In this document: in pieces, positions 1-14,029 of the stretch | Numbering within the stretch: position 1 is the stretch's first letter | How the letters are laid out: the number at the start of each line of letters is the position of its first letter | Source of the DNA: Cheiracanthium punctorium | Lineage: Eukaryota > Arthropoda > Arachnida > Araneae > Cheiracanthiidae | Direction: 5' to 3' | DNA length: 64,000 nucleotides | NCBI GenBank assembly: GCA_038373885.1 | Contig: JAWZYV010012354.1 | Coordinates: 124,001 to 188,000 of the forward strand | The notes under the pieces: generated by a model | Seen by the model: the letters and a program-made list of their open reading frames with translations, nothing else | Databases searched by the model: none | Told to the model about the DNA's origin: nothing | Position numbers and translations under genes: made by a program

Positions 1-145
1 TAAGAAATAAGCCTGTCTCGTCTCGTACAGCAACTGAAAAGCTTTGTCTCGTCTCGCAGAATCTCCACGTATAAGAAATAAGTCTGTCTCGCCTAGCACA
101 GCAACTGCAAATCTACCTCGTCTGGTCTCATATCGCAACCATCCT
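1..145. repeat. GTCTCG-rich repeat, remnant of the GTCTCGTCTCGC hAT-MITE family
   Basis: Two related half-units (each beginning TAAGAAATAAG, at 1 and about 72) carry repeated TGTCTCGTCTCG motifs and end near ATCGCAACCATCCTAA. That ending resembles the terminal GATCCCTA of the intact 153-bp element at 38938-39090. It is truncated by the window edge or decayed. Confidence 0.55.
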
Positions 146-1260
146 AAGTTTTAAGAATATGCACAGTGCTTTATGCTTTGTGTTTAATCTCTAAGATCAG
201 GGTTCCTCGAACATTTTCTCGGATGAACTTTGAGGATCTTCGGATTGTCAGCAGAGCACTGTACGAATCTGCGTAGAGTGGATTCGAGGCAAAGACAGCG
301 AGATCATTTGTTCGTAAAGCACATCATGTTTGAGAAACCCAGTTCTCCAGAAATACTGTCTGGTACTTTTCAAACGTTTTACGATATCTTGAGTCGACCA
401 GCGAGCGTGCACTACCAGGAAATGCACTTAAAAATGTGCGTACCTTCAGACAGAGAACCAGAAAAATTCTAAATTTAATTTATCCAAGAAAATTCTGGAG
501 CAAAAAAAAACCCCACCGCAATCAAAACTTTCTGTCACACAAGGCGCCTCTGAGAGAAAGGAAAGAAAAAAAAACATGCATTCTTTTCCCGAAACATCCC
601 AAATTTCTTTACTCAATCACAAAAATCATAAAAGCTGCAGTCACGATCCTAACTCACGACTCTACCCATCAAGAAACAGGCAAGGCCCAGCCCTTGCCGC
701 CGCAATCACGAGCTTCCGGAGGGCTTATGATAGAGGACCGCTGAATTCGTGTTGCCACCAAGAAAGCAGGAAAAAAAAAAATAAAAAGAAAGAAGTAAAA
801 AAATATGTCTGGAAGGTGAGTGCTAACCTCGAGTGAAATAATAACGTCCGTGTGTGACTTACAGGGAGCTTTTTTGTAAATTGTTTTTGGTCTTTTTTTT
901 TTTTTTTTTTCAAACTTATTTTTGAGTGTTTTGCAAAAAGGTCTGGAGAGTACAGGAGAGCAGAGAGTATTAATTTTTAATGCACAGTTTAGAGGTTGGG
1001 TTGAAATGTTCTCAGTTATTGGGCAAAAAGCATCGCCGTGGAATGAGCGCCTGCTGAGATTGTTTATATTTGCACGTACAGCAAAAAGAAGTAAAAAAGT
1101 GAAGTCATTTTTTTGTTTTATCTGTCACAATTAGAGATGCTCAGCTTTATGGCTGTTATGTTCGGAGCGCGCCGCTACCTCAAAAGTTAGTAACTGATTT
1201 AAAAAAGAAAAAAGAAACAAAGTCATTAAAAAATGTTTGGGAAATATTTTCTCCCTCACC
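145..1260. other. AT-rich intronic stretch, no gene
   Basis: Part of the third svp intron. Only A/T runs (for example a T-run at 893-910) and short chance frames are seen; no conserved protein or RNA. Confidence 0.6.
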
Positions 1261-1428
1261 CAGGGCCTGATTTTCGGGAAGGCATTCGGGGCAAGCGTCA
1301 GGCCCCCGACAAAAGGGGGACCCAAAATTGTTCTTTAAGAAAGTTGTAAATTTTGAAAAAGCTTTATAAAGAGGGGGCTCGCAATAAAGCTTTTGCCCAG
1401 GGCCCCCAACTCGACAAATCGGCTCCAG
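1261..1428. mobile_element. Degenerate hAT-like MITE (weak)
   Basis: The left end CAGGGCCTGATTTTCG and the reverse complement of the right end, CTGGAGCCGATTTGTCG, form an imperfect terminal inverted repeat, with GGGCCC-rich subterminal blocks on both sides as in other hAT elements here. Flanking 8-mers match only partly (about 6 of 8). Confidence 0.4.
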
Positions 1429-1531
1429 CACACCCACTAATAAGCGTATATTTTTTTCCTTTTATTTAGGGACTCTGAATAATTATAATAAAAAAATATT
1501 TTTTATATATTTTTAAACAGACAAACGTAGC

Positions 1532-2086
1532 TTAACCCTTTAACGCACAGTGTTCCCGCTCTGGGAACACCAAACTCTGACGTTTTGACTGTTGCCAGTC
1601 GCGAAGAATAGCTTTGATTTCTATAAAAATAGTTGCGGGTGACATAGCTCCAAGAGAATCCTTTATTTTTTAGCACGTCATTTCCCGCAAAAAAAAAAAA
1701 AAAAAAATGGTCGCGATTATTTTTAACAGCACTGACATCTGCTGAAAAATGGAAGAATGCGAGAACACCTGGATAGATTGCCCAATGCTGAAAAAAGAGC
1801 AGCCGTTGTCATTGCTCGACTTAATTACCAGCAAGATGGCGGACGATCGAAACGTTCATCGCGTGCCACAGACCTAGAGACCCTTTTTTGACGCAGCTGG
1901 CTTTGACGCAGCTGGCTGTGACGACAGCTGGCTATGCGGCACAGCCAGATGTCGTCAAAAAAGGGTCTCTAGATCTGTGGCACGCGATGAACGTTTCGAT
2001 CGTCCGCCATCTTGCTGGTAGTTAAGTCGAGTGATGGCAACGGCTGCCCTTTTTTCAGCATTGGGAAAGGGTTGTGCCAGGGTTAA
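1532..2086. mobile_element. Complete piggyBac-type foldback MITE, family A
   Basis: Flanked on both sides by TTAA, the piggyBac target duplication. The left end starts CCCTTTAACGCACAGTG, and the right end in reverse complement starts CCCTGGCACAACCC. The inner half is a large inverted repeat (arms about 1786-1900 and 1945-2065, each with CGACTTAA, AAGATGGCGGACGATCG and GAAACGTTCATCGCG), so the single strand would fold into a hairpin of over 100 bp. No transposase is encoded. The A-run at 1690-1707 is expanded relative to other copies. Confidence 0.8.
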
Positions 2087-4552
<2,466 letters not shown>

Positions 4553-4709
4553 CTATAGCTTGTGGGAATTCTATTTCATCATTAGGGTTAGAGTGCAGAA
4601 AAGACTTCTTTATTGATTGTACATCACAGTACGTGGTACGATTGAACAGATTTACTACTAATACTCAAGGCACCAATGACGGTTAGCATAAAATGCTGCC
4701 GCTTGGAAA

Positions 4710-4738
4710 AAACTTTTTTTTTTTTTTTTTTTTTTTTA
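4710..4738. repeat. Poly-T tract
   Basis: Near-uninterrupted T-run in intron 2. Confidence 0.8.
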
Positions 4739-4811
4739 AGAAAATGGTCGACCAAGTCGCATTTAAAACAAATACTACAAAGTAAATTCTGTAGGAATAT
4801 TACAAAATATA

Positions 4812-5136
4812 CAGTATAACCTCGATATCTCGAACTGTTTACGCGTATAATGTTTAAGGCAGAAATTACACGAAGGATATCTGCCTAGGAGAACAGTCTG
4901 GGGCTGAGGACTATTGACGCGTATTCGCGTTACATCTAGAGAAAACCGACAAAACTCTATAGACTGTTAGATTGAAGATGCAGGATTCTGCCCGGCTGTC
5001 ACTCTTCAGAGCCATCTATAACCGGTGGGGCACCAAAAAATATCGTGTTATCGAGTTTTCGAAATAAGGAGGTGAAATAAAAGAGGCTCAATTTAAAATT
5101 GAAAACACATTTTTTCGAGATATCGATGTTAAACTG
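4812..5136. mobile_element. pogo/Tigger-type MITE
   Basis: The left end CAGTATAACCTCGATATCTC and the right end in reverse complement, CAGTTTAACATCGATATCTC, continue with GAA to give a 23-bp inverted repeat with two mismatches. TA dinucleotides flank both ends. The CAGT..AACCTCGATAT ends are typical of pogo/Tigger elements of the Tc1/mariner superfamily. It is 325 bp with no coding capacity. Confidence 0.75.
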
Positions 5137-5138
5137 TA

Positions 5139-6850
5139 TTTTTAAAAATAAGATGGTAGCCAGGGAGAATCTTTGTATGAACCTCTAGCTCAAGCAAATT
5201 TTGCTCACTACTTGAGTACTTTGCTCACTACTTGCTCACCACGGAGTAAAAAATAATCTACAAATTTTCATCGATGACATTCCCTCTGTTCCTTGATCAT
5301 GTTAAATTATATTTTTGCAAAGAATTTCTTAAAATATAGCTAATTTTTGAATTATACCCTTAATGAGCTAAAAGTAAAATTTTAAGTGCAAGCAGTTACA
5401 ATAGTAACTACATCATAGAGAAATTTATTAATAAAAATTCTAGTCAATTTGCTTATAACAATATTAATAACTTTCTTTTACATTCAGAGAGAGAGATAGC
5501 ATTTTTCAAATTTAATAAAAACTCAATTTTCTTTTTGTATAGAAAGATATTAAATAAATAAATCCGCGTTCTCATAACGAGCAGCATTCATTAAATTAAC
5601 ATGCAAATCTAAACTAGGAAAAAAGAATAAACACTCTAAACACAAACTGCAAGCATTCTGCATATTCAGAAAATTACGGCATGTAGTAAAATTAAAAAAA
5701 TATGGATAATGATGTAACCCCTTTCTAAATCCGTGATGGCCTTTCTAAAATCGCTTTAGCGTCGTCCAAAGCAAAATTGAACTACCTAAATGCCATGGAT
5801 TGTATAGAACTATAATCACCTGATATCGTTCATAAAATGAAAAATAAAGAGCAATGAAAACAGATCATTTGAGATAAAGATTTATCAGAGCAGCATGAGA
5901 GATCCTTTAGGATATATAATAGTTTAAGATGTCCAGACAATTCCAATTAATTTGGTGAAAGATTGTGAGCCAGCTGTAGACGAGCCTGTACAAATAACCG
6001 TTCAACTGATACACTAGCATTTGTCTCTGGAAAAAAAGTATCAATGAATTTTTCTAGTTTCTTCAGCAATATTAAGTATTTTTTCATAAACTATTAAATT
6101 CTGTCTCTATGAATATCCAAGTTTAAATTTCCTTGAATTTTTACAGCTTTTCCAGATTTAATGTAATAAATTTTTATTGGTGGTTGTTTCACCGGTACAG
6201 ATAATCATATTTCGATTCCATTAAATTTATTTTAAAATGTTGCTATTTAAAGTAATAAGTTAATAAACATATCCTCTTATTGTTTTTCCATTCCAATAGT
6301 TAAAATTATATCACAAAGCATTATTTCTAAATAAAGTTTTAAGCTAATAAGGACCAGCAAGCTTATTTTTCGCCAGATAGAGACATCTCGACGATTGGAT
6401 ACAATGATGTTGAGGGCAGGGAACCCAAAGTCAGTGTGTTGCTTAGGGTTTAATGTTGTAAACATGGCACTGTCTGAAGGCAATAAGCCTATTCAACTGG
6501 TTTCAGTGTCTTGACAGACTAAATCTGTCACTTCTCTTTGAAGAAACTAAAAGTACGTTCCAACATCTTTCCTAATTATTACAAGTTAATCTTTTGTTTT
6601 ATCTTATCGCTAGAAAGAAAATGCATTGTCATGTCCTGTCACTTTAGTAGTTACTACACATATGTAGTAACTATTTTATATGCTCAGAAATAAACTAAAC
6701 TACCAGTAATGTTTCGATGAGCAATTTCCTACATTGCACAGGCGCTTCCGACATAACACTTCACAGGGGGCTTCTAACATTACAGTGAATATAGAAGCAT
6801 ATCTTATATGTTAGTGCATGGGAAACTTCTGCCATTACAATAGATAGAAT
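5139..6850. other. AT-rich intron 2 sequence, nothing recognised
   Basis: Contains a small tandem duplication (TTTGCTCACTACTTG near 5205-5235) and A/T-rich single-copy sequence; no gene, tRNA or element ends seen. Confidence 0.6.
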
Positions 6851-6861
6851 CAAGATCACCC

Positions 6862-7045
6862 AGTACACTTGGAGTAACGGATGTGGTAAAGCCTTTCCTA
6901 CAAAATTTTTAGCTTCAAACTCTCTCTAGAAATTAGGTTTTTCTACTACTCGAATAGTGGATGTGGGAAAGCTTTTCCTACAAAGTTTTTAACTTCGAAC
7001 TCTCTAGAAAATTAGATTTATCTGCTACTTGAATGGTGGATATCG
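6862..7045. repeat. Two-copy tandem repeat, about 80-bp unit
   Basis: Units beginning GGATGTGGTAAAGCC (6879) and GGATGTGGGAAAGCT (6959), with a partial third start near 7038, share TTTCCTACAAA, TTTTTA, CTTC and AACTCTCTAGAAA in the same order. Confidence 0.7.
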
Positions 7046-7089
7046 AATTCTCTTTAAGAGGTCACAATCTTCCTAGAAACTCTTTGGTT

Positions 7090-7742
7090 TGAACCATCAT
7101 ACAACTTTTCCGCACCAAAATTCATTTACCCGACTTTTAAATATGCAGAAAAAGTCAGGAGCAGATCACATCACAAAGAAAAAACTGCCGAAATTGCAGA
7201 ATGAACATCGGACTGTACCATTTACATCTAAAGATAACAGGATGGTGAACATGCACGAAATCTCTCCTCATCTGAAGGTCAGGGAAGATGGTAGGATAGG
7301 AAAAGATTTCATCAACATGCAGAAAAACAACAGAAGACTGTACTACTCAAATCTGAAACTAAAAAAATGGCAAAATGAACATGTTCGAAATATCTTCTCT
7401 TCCTAAGGTCTGGAAAGATGCCATGATAGGAAAAAAAATGCTATCAATGTGCAGGAAAGTAGCAATAGAAGATCAGAAGGTCTGATGATAGGAAAAACGC
7501 TATCAATATGCAGAAAAGCAGCCATAGAGATCAGACTGAATCACTCAAATCTGTAACTAACAAAATGGCAAAAGGAACATATGTTCGAAACATCTCCTTT
7601 CCTAAAAGATCTTGAAAGGAAGATATACGACGGGGGAAAAATACTACACTACCAATATGTACAAAAGCGGCAATAGAAGATCAGACTGCATCACTTAAAT
7701 CTGTAACCTAACAAAATGGCAAAATAAACATGTTCTTCTCAC
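7090..7742. repeat. Degenerate tandem array abutting the svp exon 2 donor
   Basis: At least three diverged units of about 130-200 bp share the order: ATATGCAGAAAA, (AATAGA)AGATCAGACTG, CAAATCTGTAACTAACAAAA, TGGCAAAATGAACATGTTC, TCTTCTC-CCTGAAGGTCTGGGAAGA. The last block occurs at about 7269-7290, 7401-7420 and 7601-7622, and finally at 7736-7760, where it is the real exon 2 / donor boundary (on the gene strand, TCCCAGACCTTCAG|GTGAG). The upstream copies have lost an intact donor. One unit has an extra internal duplication of about 68 bp near 7440-7540. Confidence 0.75.
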
Positions 7743-8005
7743 CTGAAGGTCTGGGAAGAAAGGTATGTTCCTTGCCCACTCCACGGCGCTGAACAGCAGC
7801 CTGGCAGCCAGCTCGCAGATGTTGTCGATGCCCATGATGTTGTTGGGCTGGACACACTGGGCGTAGCGGGACGGCGGGTAGGGTTCGGCCCTCAGCAGCA
7901 GGGATATGAAGCTGGAGAGGTAGGAGTGCGGGCCGCCCAGGGAGTCGCCGTTCGTCAGAGGTATCTGTGGATGCTGGCTCGGAGGCACCCGCCCTCGCTG
8001 GACAG
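7743..8005 (-). CDS. svp: seven-up / COUP-TF nuclear receptor, coding exon 2 (hinge and start of ligand-binding domain)
   Basis: Second coding exon, continuing exon 1 in phase. The acceptor is a pyrimidine tract ending CCCACAG, and the exon opens with CT that completes the split Ala codon. It reads [16 protein letters not shown], then the hinge [13 protein letters not shown], then helix-1 material ([20 protein letters not shown]) and the strongly conserved [20 protein letters not shown], ending [15 protein letters not shown] at a phase 0 donor, CTTCAG|GTGAGA. It covers roughly residues 116-203 of the protein. AVQRGR following MRRE is the invariant COUP-TF C-terminal extension of the DNA-binding domain, so the exon 1-2 join is firm. 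The 3' edge is unusual: the adjoining intron begins with a degenerate tandem array containing decayed copies of this exon-intron boundary. Confidence 0.96.
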
Positions 8006-9365
8006 CTGTGGGACAGAGAAAGCAACGTGCACTTAGTCGGCCAGTCGTGTGACACATCGCGCAGTAGTAAGGCTGCATTCGCGAGGTCCTTCATTAAGAC
8101 AGCGACAGAGACAAATGTTTTTGTACTGCGGGAAGGAAGTTCAGTACAGCATGGGAAGATACTTCTTAAAATTCAAAAATTGCTCTTAGTGACTGTTATA
8201 ATTGGACAGTTGTAAGACAGAGGAGGCAAGGAGGGTTTTGGTGTAAAATAGTGCAAAGCTGCATTTTGTGAAGGGCTCCGTTAATAATAATGTAAAATAT
8301 AATACAAAAGTGCAATTAATGCAACCAGTACGCTTAATATATTAATCAACTATTTTAATGATTTATGTAACAAATACCAAAATCGTTTTTGAACTTGTTT
8401 AATATTCGTCCTTTTTGAATGGCATTTCATCTAAATAAATGTAATAAAATTTTTGATTGAATTCACTGAAGTCAACTTCATTATGCTGGTTACTGCACAT
8501 ATGTTTCAATTTCGAATATTTTGAAATGTATTGATTTTTCCCGATTTTTTTTTTTTTTTCTCTTCTCTCAATTTAAAACACTATAAGCGATTTTCAATAT
8601 GCATTTTCAGAAAAGCAAATGTTTTTTTAAGCATCCGTAAGATTATGAACTACAAGTGTACATAACCTTAAAATCGAAATATTAAATATTAGGAAAGTAG
8701 TACGTAAAACATAACACAAAATGGTAAAATGAATTTTCAAGTAATATATATAAGAATGCTAAATTACACTCTTTCAGTTTTTTATAGTTAAAAATATTTA
8801 CAGCACAATCAAATCAAAGTCTTTTAAAGGAAATTCATATTCAAAAATCCAATGTAAAACTACACATAAGTTGCACTTGGTAGATTTCGAATTTATTTTT
8901 TAAAAAATTTCTTTGTAATAAAGCTGTAAATTTTCTTTTACCATTAATAATGGACTTTCTAGTGATGTATAAATTTTATTATAATTAATAATTAAACTAC
9001 ACACAGCTTAGACATTGACTATTTAAAGGTAAAATGCAATTGAAATTATTTTTAAATAGTAAGGTACTTATTCTTTTAATGCCGTTAAAACAAATTTAAC
9101 AAAATTATTATTTTTAAATATCCATTTAGTTTAGTTCAAACATGTGCAGAACCAAGCGCTTTTTCATTTAATATCTTCACACAGCTTGGTTAGACTTTGG
9201 AGGGGGGGGGGAAATATGCAAAACTGAAAACAAATGACGCAATCATGTGACAAGGAGACAAGTTCGGTGAAAATTGAACACTACAACATCATTCAACTTT
9301 TTTGACGCATTTATGGTTCTCTTTAGTTTTAAATAATAACAATAAAAAAAAAGTATCATAAAATA
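8006..9365. other. Start of intron 1 (gene 3' side), nothing recognised
   Basis: Apart from the exon 2 acceptor tract at about 8006-8025 the sequence is AT-rich, with a G-run at 9203-9211. No gene or element ends seen. Confidence 0.6.
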
Positions 9366-9775
9366 GAATTACGCAGCCCGCTGCGGTTGCAGCGTTCAAA
9401 ACATAACGCTCGCCACGCAACAAATCACTTGGTGGTGAGTTCAGCAGGCTTTCCCCCCCAGGCGGCGCGATTCCCGATCGAGGGATTAAAATCGATTAAT
9501 AAGAGACAATGATGGAAAACAATAAAACAAAAGCGATCGATGCAGAGAAATCTCGGCGACAATCATTGACAATCGACGATTTATTCCAACATGTGCCGAG
9601 TTGTCCTAAGCCTTCGGGAGAACGAACAGCAAATGCCGGGAGGTGAAAGGGGGTTGGTGAGCTGAGTTTTTCGTCTGCGTTGGAGAGGGTGCGCGCTGCG
9701 CCAAAGTCTTTTCTCTCCCGCGGGTGGGGACGTCGAATAGTCGCGGGACGCATTAGACTAGGTAATTTTCGAATT
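9366..9775. promoter_or_regulatory. GC-rich candidate enhancer in svp intron 1
   Basis: An island of moderate GC content in an AT-rich intron, with no transposon ends. It carries clustered ACAAT/ATTGT SOX-like cores (near 9505-9520, 9556-9575), homeodomain-like ATCGATTAAT (9490-9500) and CGATCGATG, and lacks long homopolymers. The non-repetitive, motif-dense character suggests cis-regulatory DNA; it is an inference without conservation data. Confidence 0.35.
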
Positions 9776-12700
9776 TTTTTCCTGCAGAAGATATCTGATA
9801 GCGGGCGAATTATTATCAGTTATCGAGTAGAAAATTTTGATAGTGATATCTTCTGTTTGTAAACATATAAAACATATTGGATATAAATATTTCCGTGATT
9901 TTCGTTTCCCTTATTTTCTTTTTAACGAAGGCACAAACAATCACGAACTGCAGCAAAACTAATGATTACCAAACATTTTGCCATTGAAATTTAATACATT
10001 TTTAGGAAATCATTTCCTAATAGTTCCACAAAAGTTTTCAACCCAGGAGCACACACAGGATTTTTTTCTCTGTGGCAGTCAACCCCATAGTTGCACTTAC
10101 ACCAACCATCTGAAAAATTATAAATCGTTTGATTTAGGTACCCTTAATAAAAAAAAAAATCTTTTCGGGGAATTTTCTCGACAACAATAGTGATAGTAAC
10201 TTTTTTTTTTAATGTATGCCGTTGAAAATATAACATTGAGGGCACAAATAAAACTGAACTGCGATAGCAAAAATACAGAGAACACCCATTTCCCCGACCA
10301 AACTACTGACTAAAATCATATAAATTAGAACTTCAAATCTGTGAAATAAACTGAAAATATTATTAATTCTACGAAAAAAAGAAATGGTTAATCTCTTAAA
10401 ATGGGGGGGGGGGGTCAATGGGGTCAATTAAAAGGCAAAAAAAAAAAGCATACTGTAAGTTTGGGACTTCAAATGAAATTGCAGACTATGCAATTTATCT
10501 TTGTCTAGCAGTGGACAAAATTTCTGCATTAATTACGCAATAAGAAACAATGAAATGCTAAATAAGTATCCTTTAACAAAGACATTTCAAAACTTTTCAT
10601 TGAAAGACATTTATAAATAATTTATCCAGCAAATCAATCTATTTATAGATTAAAATTGAAAGGTTTGAGGGAGGGGGAAATCATGCGCGGGTGTGTACTG
10701 TACATCTTATTATAAGGGTGACTCTGTTCCCACAATTCTGTATCACACCACGTTAGTTTTGCTCTGGGCTCTAAAAAAAAAAAAACAGCCCATTTACCAA
10801 GAACTTTGACGTCCCTATCCAGGTCAACAATGCTTCCCCCCTTTTCCTGCCTCATAGCCATTCCACCATATTGTAATATAAATTCATCTGGTCAGCTTCG
10901 AAGCATTCTCACACACTCATCGTCAGACATTGTCCCCAATCGGCTATAAACACTACACGGAAAAAGTAAGAAAAGGGGGGAAATAATAATAAAGTCGACC
11001 ACAAAACGCGGTCACAGTTAAAAAAATAAATCTGTTGACCCTTACCGGTCTCGCATCGCATCACCGATGCCATACACGAGAGGAGAAACGATAGCGAAGA
11101 TTCTTACCCCCGAGAGGTTACGGTTTCAGTAATGCCCGCGTCGCTCGTTAATTATATCTCTTCATGTCGTTACAAAATGCCATAACCAAAAATAAAAACA
11201 ACCTTTTTTTTTTGTTGCGAGCTGGCCGTATTGCCTTTTATGAAGCAGAGCTGCAAGACGGGGGGGGGGGGGGGGAAGAAATTAGCCATTTATGTAAATG
11301 CGTAATTTGTTCACTCAGTTTTGTTGCTAATTAACCCGAAAAAATGGTATATCAGCTTGTAATAAATTCTGGAATTCCAGTTCTTAAGCGGAAGTTTATT
11401 GTAGCATTTACAAGAATTTATTCAAATAAATAAGCAAGAAATAAAATAAATCATACATCATTATAATTGATTATTTTTTTTCTTGTTTATAATAAAAAAA
11501 ATTATTAAACTTGTTTTAAATGACCTACAGAAAGTGCATTAAATGCAAATGAATTTTCAAAACCTTTTCTATTTATTTTTTTCGGAAAAAGTTTATTATT
11601 TATAAACTAAACTCTTGGTTGCTGCAAAGAGACAAATAAAATCAACTTTTTAATTATCTAAATTTCAATCTTAAGTTTCGTAATAACGGCAAATTACAGT
11701 TGCAATTTTTTCGCTTACCCTTAAAAGAACTAAATTAATAATGCAATGGGGGGGAAATGCTTCCCATTTCTTGTAAACATTTCTGCAATTTCATAAGTAC
11801 ATCTGGGATAGAAAGAAACACTACGCATTATTTTTCAATGCTTGCAGCTAAACTTGCCACGAGAATTGTTGATCATCGCGGTTATTCAGGCTAATTTTAC
11901 GGCATTACCGTGATTGACGAGATTTATTATTTTGAACCCTGATATGCACTACAGCCTCTGTATTTAGAATTTTTAGTTAGTAGTTTAAATTCAACCAAAG
12001 CACAAGCAATTTCAAAACATCAAGACTATTATTTGTAATGCTGATGCTCAATATTACAACACACATACATAAATATACAGTTCTTCCAAAATGACAAAGA
12101 AAAAAAAAAAGTCATAGGCTGAGCAAAAGAAATGCTTAAGTGGCGTTGTTATTATGCGAGATGAAAATAGCAAGAGAATGCCGATGTTGCTAGTAAATAA
12201 ATCTAAATATCATATACATTTTAAAATCATTGAATCAGAAAAGAAAAAAATGTTTGCTGTTCAAATCATGAGAGTTAAACAAAGAGCGCACAGCTTAAGT
12301 TGTAAATATGACGAATTTTAAGCTTGCGTGCTTGATTTTAAAACTGAAACTTTAATGCCACAATTTACTTTTTTTCTACAGATTTTCTGGACAATAAATA
12401 AATTTAATACACCCAAGTGTTTTAAAATGGGTTCAGTCAAAAAGAGTTATTCATTTAAAACAGGACAGTTAAATAAAATTTTTAAAAAATAAAAAAAAAA
12501 AGCTCCCATGATGAATTTTAAGTTCGCGTGATTGCTTGAAAAGTCTATAATTTAAACTTAAGATATACATTTTCCTCGCTATTTTGACATAATTTGCATA
12601 AAAAAGAAGTTACTGAATTAATATTATTTAAATCCAATGAAAATTTCATTAGATACGGTAAGTATGCCAGTAACTGACACTTTGCCAGATAACTTATTAC

Positions 12701-13800
12701 AATAAGCTTTCATTACATAACTTCTAACAAATGTTTATATCAAGTACCAGTTTAGACATTTATCTTCAATTTTATGCATTTTTTTTTTAACTTCCAGGGG
12801 ACTCTAAATATTCAAAACCGAGATTTTAAACTCAGTGTCAAGTTCTGGTGCTATGTTTTAATTACTGGTGCACCTAACCTACATGTTTCATTTGTGGTGC
12901 TTTAATTTGCCCAATGCCTTTGGACAATTTCAATCAACTCTCAATTTTTTGTTTTACAGTTTTAAACTTTATTTTTTTCCTCAGAAATAAATTTACATTT
13001 AATTTTGGTCAGTATAGAATCTATATAATGGGCTTGTTTTAGTCAATGTGTATAGGTAAGCGGGACGCTTTTATGTGGACAAAATGCATTAAAAACATAA
13101 ATTCCCACTTTAGTGTAGTTTTTTTAATTACTTTTGGCAGAAATTGTTGTTCTGCGTTTTCTGATGAAAATAAACTGCTTACATTATCTACAAAAACTAC
13201 TTACAGAGTGAAAATTTAAAGAATTGCCTATGAAATTTTTAAAGACCATTTTCTTTTATTATAAATTATAAAATTTTGAATTAATTAAAGTTACATGATT
13301 GCTACTATTAAGGAAAAACGACAATGGCACAAAAATAATGGGTACTAATGCCAAATGAAGCGATATGTTTTCTTTAATATGATAGCTTTTAACACTAAAG
13401 TACAATAATTTTTATTCGTTATTTTATCTTCTGGATTTTTTTTTTTTTTTTTTTTTAACATCGCAAATCAAGTCATGGTTACTGATTTCTGATTGTACCT
13501 TAGTGCATTTCTTTAAATACGCTAATCACAAGCAACCCAAATAAAAAAATAAGTAATAGATTAAACATTTAAAATGACTTAAGTCAGACAATGCATGAAA
13601 CAACTGTTTATATTAAATAATGTGAAATTAATTTGATTGTGTAAAATTAATTTGAGGTTGTTTTATTTTATTTCTCAGTGTGACCGTTTATATGCAATGA
13701 ATTTCAGTTATTTCTATAAGGTCTTAAATACAAATTACCTAAAAGAAAAAAGCTTAATAGCCAATAAAATTGTTTTAGACAAAAGATCCAAATAAGTCAC
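9776..13800. other. Intron 1, mostly AT-rich single-copy sequence
   Basis: Simple tracts (G-runs at 10401-10412 and 11261-11275, T-run at 13437-13456) and a somewhat more GC-balanced block at about 10880-11190 that might be regulatory. No protein-coding homology, RNA gene or paired element ends recognised. Confidence 0.55.
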
Positions 13801-13814
13801 TATACTTTTTGAAC

Positions 13815-14029
13815 ACGCCGTTTGTGTTGTGTAGTGGTTGGAGAGCATTCTACCACACCACGTGTCGGGGTGCGATTCCCGGCCCGGGCATGAGTGTCAT
13901 TTCGTCCGTCCCTTCATAGGAAGCAACGCTGCTCCATATATTAGGTGCCTCCATAATAGAGACCAGTTCCGGCCTTGCTAATGGCCCATGCCATATACGG
14001 CAAGTGCCCGCCATTGGGGGGGGGGGGGA
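13815..14029 (+). mobile_element. tRNA-derived SINE, plus orientation
   Basis: The head resembles a tRNA: GTTGTGTAGTGGTTGGAGAG in the A-box/D-arm position, then 30-40 bases later GGGGTGCGATTCCC, a near-consensus B box (GGTTCGANTCC) within a T-arm-like hairpin. A non-tRNA body follows (CGTCCGTCCCTTCATAGGAA, TAGAGACCAGTTCCGG) and the copy ends in a G-run. It is too divergent and too long to be a functional tRNA. Confidence 0.65.

Noticed and set aside
7708..8094. Alternative minus-strand frame over svp exon 2
   Set aside because: Shifted reading of the exon that gives the ligand-binding domain in the correct frame.
13815..13890. Possible functional tRNA gene
   Set aside because: tRNA-like boxes are present, but the acceptor stem and anticodon arm are not convincing and it is fused to a SINE body.
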